A stretch of DNA of 18,805 nucleotides, from the NCBI GenBank assembly GCA_002311645.1, contig DBYW01000021.1, positions 1-18,805 on the forward strand, given 5' to 3'. How positions within the stretch are numbered: position 1 is the first letter of the stretch; every line of letters begins with the position of its first letter. Below are positions 14,813-18,805 of this stretch, in pieces. Origin of the DNA: Bacteroidales bacterium UBA1176 (GTDB lineage Bacteria > Bacteroidota > Bacteroidia > Bacteroidales > WCHB1-69). The translations under genes were made by a program, and so were the position numbers. A model generated the notes under the pieces. It was not told where the DNA came from, did not search any database, and worked only from the letters and a program-made list of their open reading frames with translations.

Positions 14813-15387
14813 TTCTGCTCCCACTCGTGGTGGGTCACGGGTTCGTTTTCCAGGTTGAATTTGCCTTTGCGGAATCCGTGCATGCCATTGTAGTACTTCT
14901 CGATTTCACCCCGATCCTTCTCATAGTCGCCTGTGGGATAGTACAGTTGTCCTATGCCCAACGTGCGGGTGCGGAAGTCTATGTGGCTAAGTCCGATAGG
15001 TACGCCGGCATTCACGGCGATTTGATAATATCCTTTTTTCCAGCGGTTCATGTATGCGCGTGTGCCCTCAGGGCAGATGATGAGCGCCACTTCGTCGCGG
15101 TTTTTGACCACGTTGGTGGCAAATTCCGCAAAGTGGCGGGCATGTTGCCGATCCACGGGTATCACACCGATGCGGCGTAAGATTGAGCCTAATGGGAAGA
15201 AGAAAAACTCCTTCTTCATCACCATCACCATCTTGAGATTAAGATGTCGGATCATCATCAGTCCTAAGAAGAAATCCACGTATGATGTGTGTGGTGCCAT
15301 GATGACGACGCATTTCTTGGTGGTAAAAGGGTCGATGCCGACCGGCTTGAAGCGGCAGATTTTCATCAATAAATCGCAGGTGCGCAT
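14809..15387 (-). CDS. Small PlsC-type acyltransferase
   Basis: A 192-residue protein with canonical acyltransferase motifs: HTSYVD (H33, D38, HX4D) and CPEGTR (105-110). FPLGSILRRIGVIPVDR matches the region between them. Proteins of this size are annotated as 1-acyl-sn-glycerol-3-phosphate acyltransferases in Bacteroidota. The substrate is uncertain because the short form lacks the N-terminal membrane segments of the main PlsC. It is last in a three-gene operon, 8 nt after the LD-carboxypeptidase stop. Its stop codon overlaps that of hutI, coming from the other side. Confidence 0.88.
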   Translation of the reverse strand: MRTCDLLMKICRFKPVGIDPFTTKKCVVIMAPHTSYVDFFLGLMMIRHLNLKMVMVMKKEFFFFPLGSILRRIGVIPVDRQHARHFAEFATNVVKNRDEVALIICPEGTRAYMNRWKKGYYQIAVNAGVPIGLSHIDFRTRTLGIGQLYYPTGDYEKDRGEIEKYYNGMHGFRKGKFNLENEPVTHHEWEQN

Positions 15388-15395
15388 GGCTGAGG

Positions 15396-16298
15396 TTAAT
15401 TTTTGGTGATTGTGTTTTTGTCAGACGGTGTTATTTGCATTTCAACCCCAAGTCGGATGGCGCGGTTGTCGGGCAGGTGTCCGGCGGGGAAGTTGAAGAA
15501 ACAGGGGAAGTCGTATTTGTAGGCATATTCGGCCACGATTTCTTCAGCGTTTTTGCCGAAGGGAATCGTGTTGTCGTGCATTTCGCTGAGATGTCCCACC
15601 AACAAGGCTGCAATATGGCGCAGTTTGCCATTGCGGTCGAGGTTGGCCATCATGCGGTCGATATGATACAGGTATTCGTCAAGGTCTTCAAGGAAGAGGA
15701 TTTTGCCTTCGGTATCGAGGTCGGAGGGGGAACCGAGCAGGGAGTAGAGCATGGAGATGTTGCCGCCGACGACGGGTGCGTGCACGGGTGCGGGTCTGTT
15801 GAAAGGGTGTGCGGGAATTTCATAGCGCAGTGGTTCTCCGCTCAGGGCCGCCAGCAGGGATTGGTTGGCGGGGCTTTCAAACTCGCCTTCGTGCACGTTC
15901 AGGGGCATGGCCGAATGGAGTGTGGCCATGTTGAGATGGCGGTGCAGGTGCGAGTGGAAGACGGTGACGTCGCTGAAACCGCAGATCCATTTAGGGTGCT
16001 CGGCGAGGCCGCGGAAATCGAGGCGGTCGATGATGCGGACAGATCCGTATCCACCGCGGGCGCACCAAACGGCTTTGATGTCGGGGTTGTCGAGTTGCTC
16101 TTGGATGTAGGCGGCGCGCAGGGCATCCGGGCCTGCAAATTGATGCTCTTCTGCAAAAAGCCGGTCATCGTAGTGAACACGGTAACCAGCCCCTTCGAGC
16201 AGGTGCACGGCGGGTGCAATCTCCTGTGGGGTGATTTTGCGCGCGGGTGCCACGATGGCCACCGTGTCGCCAGGCCGGAGAAATGCAGGCTGTATCAT
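15396..16298 (-). CDS. LD-carboxypeptidase, peptidase family S66
   Basis: A 300-residue cytoplasmic serine peptidase that trims the terminal D-alanine from murein tetrapeptides during cell-wall recycling. The family triad is visible: Ser109 in the elbow GFSDVT, Glu204 in LFLEDLDEYLYHID, and His274 in FPAGHLPDN. WCARGGYGSVR (78-88) is a conserved family segment. Length is typical. The ATG at 16298 overlaps the stop of the upstream dehydrogenase gene (ATGA), a sign of translational coupling. The frame is open for 73 more codons upstream, but those lie inside the dehydrogenase gene. MccF-like members of S66 have other substrates, so the wall-recycling role is probable rather than certain. Confidence 0.9.
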   Translation of the reverse strand: MIQPAFLRPGDTVAIVAPARKITPQEIAPAVHLLEGAGYRVHYDDRLFAEEHQFAGPDALRAAYIQEQLDNPDIKAVWCARGGYGSVRIIDRLDFRGLAEHPKWICGFSDVTVFHSHLHRHLNMATLHSAMPLNVHEGEFESPANQSLLAALSGEPLRYEIPAHPFNRPAPVHAPVVGGNISMLYSLLGSPSDLDTEGKILFLEDLDEYLYHIDRMMANLDRNGKLRHIAALLVGHLSEMHDNTIPFGKNAEEIVAEYAYKYDFPCFFNFPAGHLPDNRAIRLGVEMQITPSDKNTITKN

Positions 16299-17146
16299 AG
16301 TTCTATGTGATTGCGTTGCAATGCTTCGCGGGTGATGCGCCGCAGCAATTCGCGCTCCTTCATGTTGGTGTGGAAACTTCTTCTCCTGTTCCGTATTTTT
16401 TTTCTCTTGAAATAACACCCCGTCACGCCCTCGAATTCCGGATTGAGCGCAGCGGCCAGCATGGTGGCTGCTCCTTGCTCCGGCGTGTTGATGACCGGAC
16501 GGAAAAACCAGTCGCACAGTTTGTCGACCACGATGTTGCCCTGACGGATAATGCCTGTGCTGACAATGTCAGGATCGGCGACATTGATGCAGATGCCGCG
16601 CTCTTTCCAGGCTTCCGCCGCGTCGAGCGTGAAATGACAGAGGGCGCGCTTGGAGTTGCCGTAGGCAGTGAAGCGGTTGAACTTCTTTTCGTTGGTCTCC
16701 GTCAGGAAATCCTCGCGGATCTTGCCCACCACGTAGGCGATGGAGATCATGCTGACCACGCGGGTGCCCTGGCCCATGATGGGAAGCAGCGCGTTGGTGA
16801 GTGTGTAATGCCCCAGATAGTTCACGGCAGCGGTGTATTCCACACCGTTGACACTGTTTTTGGGACCATGGCATAGCACGCCGGCGTTGTTGAGCAACAC
16901 ATCTATACGGCTGAACTGCGACTTTACTTCGTTGGCAAAGCGGATGATGTCGTCCAAGTCGCCCAGGTCAAGGCGCATCAGATGCAGGGTGGCGTTAGTC
17001 TCCTTCTTGATTTTCTCATATACAGGCTTGGCCACGTCAGTGTCGTAGCAAGCCATGATTACTTCAAAACCGGCTTGCGCCAGGGTACGGGTGTGGATGC
17101 TTCCCATGCCACCGTCTGCACCGGTTACAAGTGCTGTCTTTGTCAT
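16295..17146 (-). CDS. Short-chain dehydrogenase/reductase
   Basis: A 283-residue classical SDR oxidoreductase using NAD(P)H. The cofactor motif is TGADGGMG (8-15). NNAG (about 88-91) and catalytic Y-x3-K (YGNSK, about 162-166) follow, with S-M-I-S near 133-136 as the serine site. It resembles the retinol dehydrogenase-like group, but the substrate is unknown. The C-terminus is unusually basic (YFKRKKIRNRRRSFH, about 245-259). It is the first gene of an operon with LD-carboxypeptidase (4-nt ATGA overlap) and an acyltransferase. The functional link among these is not clear. Confidence 0.9.
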   Translation of the reverse strand: MTKTALVTGADGGMGSIHTRTLAQAGFEVIMACYDTDVAKPVYEKIKKETNATLHLMRLDLGDLDDIIRFANEVKSQFSRIDVLLNNAGVLCHGPKNSVNGVEYTAAVNYLGHYTLTNALLPIMGQGTRVVSMISIAYVVGKIREDFLTETNEKKFNRFTAYGNSKRALCHFTLDAAEAWKERGICINVADPDIVSTGIIRQGNIVVDKLCDWFFRPVINTPEQGAATMLAAALNPEFEGVTGCYFKRKKIRNRRRSFHTNMKERELLRRITREALQRNHIEL

Positions 17147-17181
17147 TGTTGTTTCGTTTTGTTTCCTTTTTTTTGAGGGCG

Positions 17182-17189
17182 CAAACTTA
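17182..17189 (-). promoter_or_regulatory. -7 promoter element of the SDR operon
   Basis: Minus-strand TAAGTTTG matches TAnnTTTG and lies 35 nt before the SDR start codon. A -33 element at the right distance is not apparent. Confidence 0.55.
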
Positions 17190-17261
17190 CAAAAAAAACA
17201 ATAACACTATAGATGTTTATCGGGGATTTTGCATGTTTTCGTGGCTGTCGCTCAGGGTAGA

Positions 17262-17351
17262 CTAATTGTCCTGTTGTTTGGAAAAGACAGCGCGTCGCGT
17301 GTATGGCAACACGGTGGCCAGCACTGCGCCTATCACGTCGGAGATGGTGCA
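17262..17351 (-). pseudogene. Decayed C-terminal fragment of a membrane protein
   Basis: About 29 codons end at a TAG (17264-17262). The start of the fragment, CTISDVIGAVLA, repeats the CTISDVMGAVLA of the gene entering at the right edge of the window, with 26 of the first 27 aligned bases the same. The tail then diverges. A stop codon lies two codons upstream in frame, so this cannot be translated as a gene. It appears to be the remnant of a second copy of the neighbouring gene. Confidence 0.7.
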
Positions 17352-17403
17352 GGTTGCCTATATACCCGTTAGACTGGAACTGCGAAATGGTTAATGTTAT
17401 GTT

Positions 17404-18552
17404 TTATTCTTCTCTGACATATCGGAACGACGTGCCTTGTTCCAGCAGCGGCCAGGTGGAGGAGGTGAAGGTTACCACCGCGGTGTCGCCTTTCAAGATT
17501 ATCTCTCCGCCGATTGGGTTCCCGGCGGCATCGGTGGCGGTGAACTCCAAGCCATTGTCACCCATCACCGCAAGGCCGTCGTCGAGCAGGGTGAGCCGCG
17601 GGATGCCGATCTGAACATTGTACTTCCCGTCATTTCTGCGATAGGAAATCTCAAGATTGGGTTCCCCGTAATCCTCATCCACAAAGCTTCCTTCAAAGGG
17701 CCAAAGCACGGAATTCTCATCCGACAATGTGAAATGACCGTCCTTGTCTATCGTAATTCTGGCCGTCAAGGTGGGCATGTTTTCATAATGAAGCACCAGA
17801 CCAGTCACAAATTTCACGCCGGGCACAAAATAAACATAGAGGTCGTCGCCGCTGATGTCGTAGAACAGCTGTTCGCCAATCCATATCGCATCCTCGTCGA
17901 AGCCGCCCATATCCTTCACTTTGTTTTCACGGACACAGAGTTCTCTCACTTCTGAAGAAGTAATCTTATCAAACCAACGCCTCGGATTTGTCAGGTGCCT
18001 CTCAGTTTTGCTCTCACTCGCGTAAAATGTAATCTTATCATTTTTTATAGAATAGCTGAACTTTTTGCATAGTTCTTCTTGCATAATATAAGGGTCGATA
18101 GTTCCTGCAAGGTGGGCTTCCCCATCCTCATTAAATTTGATATGATATAATTTTTCCACAAAAACCCCGGTGCCTTCCATCACGCCGCCCGTCAACCATA
18201 GGGAATTGCGCTTCTTGTCGTATCTTGCCAAAGGGTTCTTGCCGTGACAAATCTCCGGGAAAGCCGACCAGACTCCATCTTTGTGTACCACAATCCCATA
18301 ACCCTCAGAGGAGGTGCCGTCTTTGAACCCATAAACGCTGTAAACCCCTACACCGTCTTTCTTTTCGTCCAAAAGTTTCTCGTAATTTTCATCAAACCCG
18401 AATTCTTCTTTGATTTTATTTACTTTTTCAGGAACTTCAGACTTGAAAACGAAATCCAAAACTCCATTCAAGGGCTTGGTGTATTTCTGGTTACAGGAGG
18501 TGAGCGATAATCCGGCGATTACCAATAGTGTGATGAGTGTTGTCTTTTTCAT
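17404..18552 (-). CDS. Hypothetical lipoprotein
   Basis: A 382-residue protein with a lipoprotein signal peptide: MKKTTLITLLVIAGLSLTSC, cleavage expected before Cys20. The residues after Cys (NQKYTK) lack the acidic run that marks surface export in Bacteroidota, so a periplasm-facing location is more likely, by inference. The mature part alternates hydrophobic and polar residues with many glycine and aromatic residues, suggesting a beta-rich fold. I recognise no domain and propose no function. It is a single gene lying between the incoming membrane-protein gene and a fragment of that gene's C-terminus. No TAnnTTTG element was found before it. Confidence 0.8.
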   Translation of the reverse strand: MKKTTLITLLVIAGLSLTSCNQKYTKPLNGVLDFVFKSEVPEKVNKIKEEFGFDENYEKLLDEKKDGVGVYSVYGFKDGTSSEGYGIVVHKDGVWSAFPEICHGKNPLARYDKKRNSLWLTGGVMEGTGVFVEKLYHIKFNEDGEAHLAGTIDPYIMQEELCKKFSYSIKNDKITFYASESKTERHLTNPRRWFDKITSSEVRELCVRENKVKDMGGFDEDAIWIGEQLFYDISGDDLYVYFVPGVKFVTGLVLHYENMPTLTARITIDKDGHFTLSDENSVLWPFEGSFVDEDYGEPNLEISYRRNDGKYNVQIGIPRLTLLDDGLAVMGDNGLEFTATDAAGNPIGGEIILKGDTAVVTFTSSTWPLLEQGTSFRYVREE

Positions 18553-18602
18553 ATTTTTTGCGGTTTTACGGTTTGCTATTTACGGGGCTCCTCCTCAGGG
18601 CA

Positions 18603-18626
18603 CCACACGGCGGCTGCGCCTTGTGG
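18603..18626. terminator. GC-rich hairpin downstream of the membrane-protein gene
   Basis: CCACACGGCG (18603-18612) and CGCCTTGTGG (18617-18626) form a 10-bp stem with one mismatch and a 4-nt loop. It lies downstream of the minus-strand gene ending at 18679 but no T run follows on that strand, so its role as a terminator is uncertain. AATTCTCC also occurs twice nearby (18667-18674, 18681-18688). Confidence 0.35.
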
Positions 18627-18678
18627 GGATCTACCAAGCTCTTGTCCCTACGGGGCCGCTCGAGGTAATTCTCCATTC

Positions 18679-18805
18679 TCAATTCTCCGGTCCCGCCTCT
18701 TTCCGCACTTTGCGTTCGTGCGGGGTGACATCGGTGAAGATCTTCCGCTGCGAGAAGAGCAGGATGGCGGCGAGCACCGCGCCCATCACGTCGGAGATGG
18801 TGCAG
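18679..18805 (-). CDS. C-terminus of an integral membrane protein (runs off the window)
   Basis: The last 41 codons of a minus-strand gene are visible, ending with TGA at 18681-18679. The visible part is a hydrophobic stretch (GAVLAAILLF) followed by a basic, charged tail (SQRKIFTDVTPHERKVRKE). This is the pattern of a final transmembrane helix and cytoplasmic tail of a transporter. It reminds me of MATE-type efflux proteins but the piece is too short to be sure. A degraded copy of the same C-terminus lies at 17351-17262. Confidence 0.7.
   Translation of the reverse strand, partial: CTISDVMGAVLAAILLFSQRKIFTDVTPHERKVRKEAGPEN

Noticed and set aside
15435..16310. Long plus-strand open frame opposite the LD-carboxypeptidase gene
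   Set aside because: The opposite strand carries the intact S66 catalytic triad; this frame has no recognisable features.
16299..16517. Upstream extension of the LD-carboxypeptidase frame
   Set aside because: It is inside the dehydrogenase gene and the family start agrees with the ATG at 16298.
1..18805. CRISPR array, tRNA or rRNA genes
   Set aside because: No regularly spaced repeats of about 30 bp and no cloverleaf or rRNA-like segments were seen on either strand.

Overview
The window looks like chromosomal DNA from a member of the Bacteroidota, most likely an uncultured gut or rumen Bacteroidales of medium GC. Many genes are preceded by the Bacteroidota -7 promoter element TAnnTTTG (for example TATCTTTG before the genes at 2517, 4282 and 9528). 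The protein families also fit: GT9 heptosyltransferase-like and LpxH enzymes, DUF4143 ATPases, an AGCS symporter and a HigBA-type toxin-antitoxin pair. No tRNA, rRNA, CRISPR array or transposase was seen.

Layout. Positions 1-2350 are accessory: a 5'-truncated AlbA/HATPase-type regulator (34-612), about 400 bp with no recognisable gene, and a DUF4143 ATPase on the minus strand (2162-1011) lying between two copies of a palindromic repeat. Positions 2467-4950 hold a Na+/amino-acid symporter and a hexapeptide acyltransferase, each with its own promoter. Positions 4958-6323 are a minus-strand pair, thiol peroxidase then CDF metal exporter. Positions 6389-9090 are a second accessory block on the minus strand: another DUF4143 ATPase, a glutamine amidotransferase-fold enzyme, and a HigB/HigA toxin-antitoxin pair whose operator overlaps its promoter. 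Positions 9091-9527 are intergenic, with a third palindromic repeat and a nested inverted repeat.

Positions 9528-13415 are a tight plus-strand operon: PlsC-like acyltransferase, GT9 glycosyltransferase, LpxH, Era. It combines lipid A/LPS core-type functions with a ribosome-assembly GTPase. HutI (histidine degradation) stands alone at 13559-14812 and ends tail to tail, overlapping by 4 nt, with a three-gene minus-strand operon (17146-14809): short-chain dehydrogenase, S66 LD-carboxypeptidase, small PlsC-type acyltransferase. The right end carries an orphan lipoprotein (18552-17404) lying between the C-terminal end of a membrane protein that runs off the window and a decayed second copy of that same C-terminus.

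Most of the window is housekeeping or envelope metabolism. I do not see a convincing new multi-gene system. The best leads are regulatory and repeat structures: the compound palindromic repeats (three copies), operator-like palindromes in front of both DUF4143 ATPases, and the duplicated transporter C-terminus around the lipoprotein.
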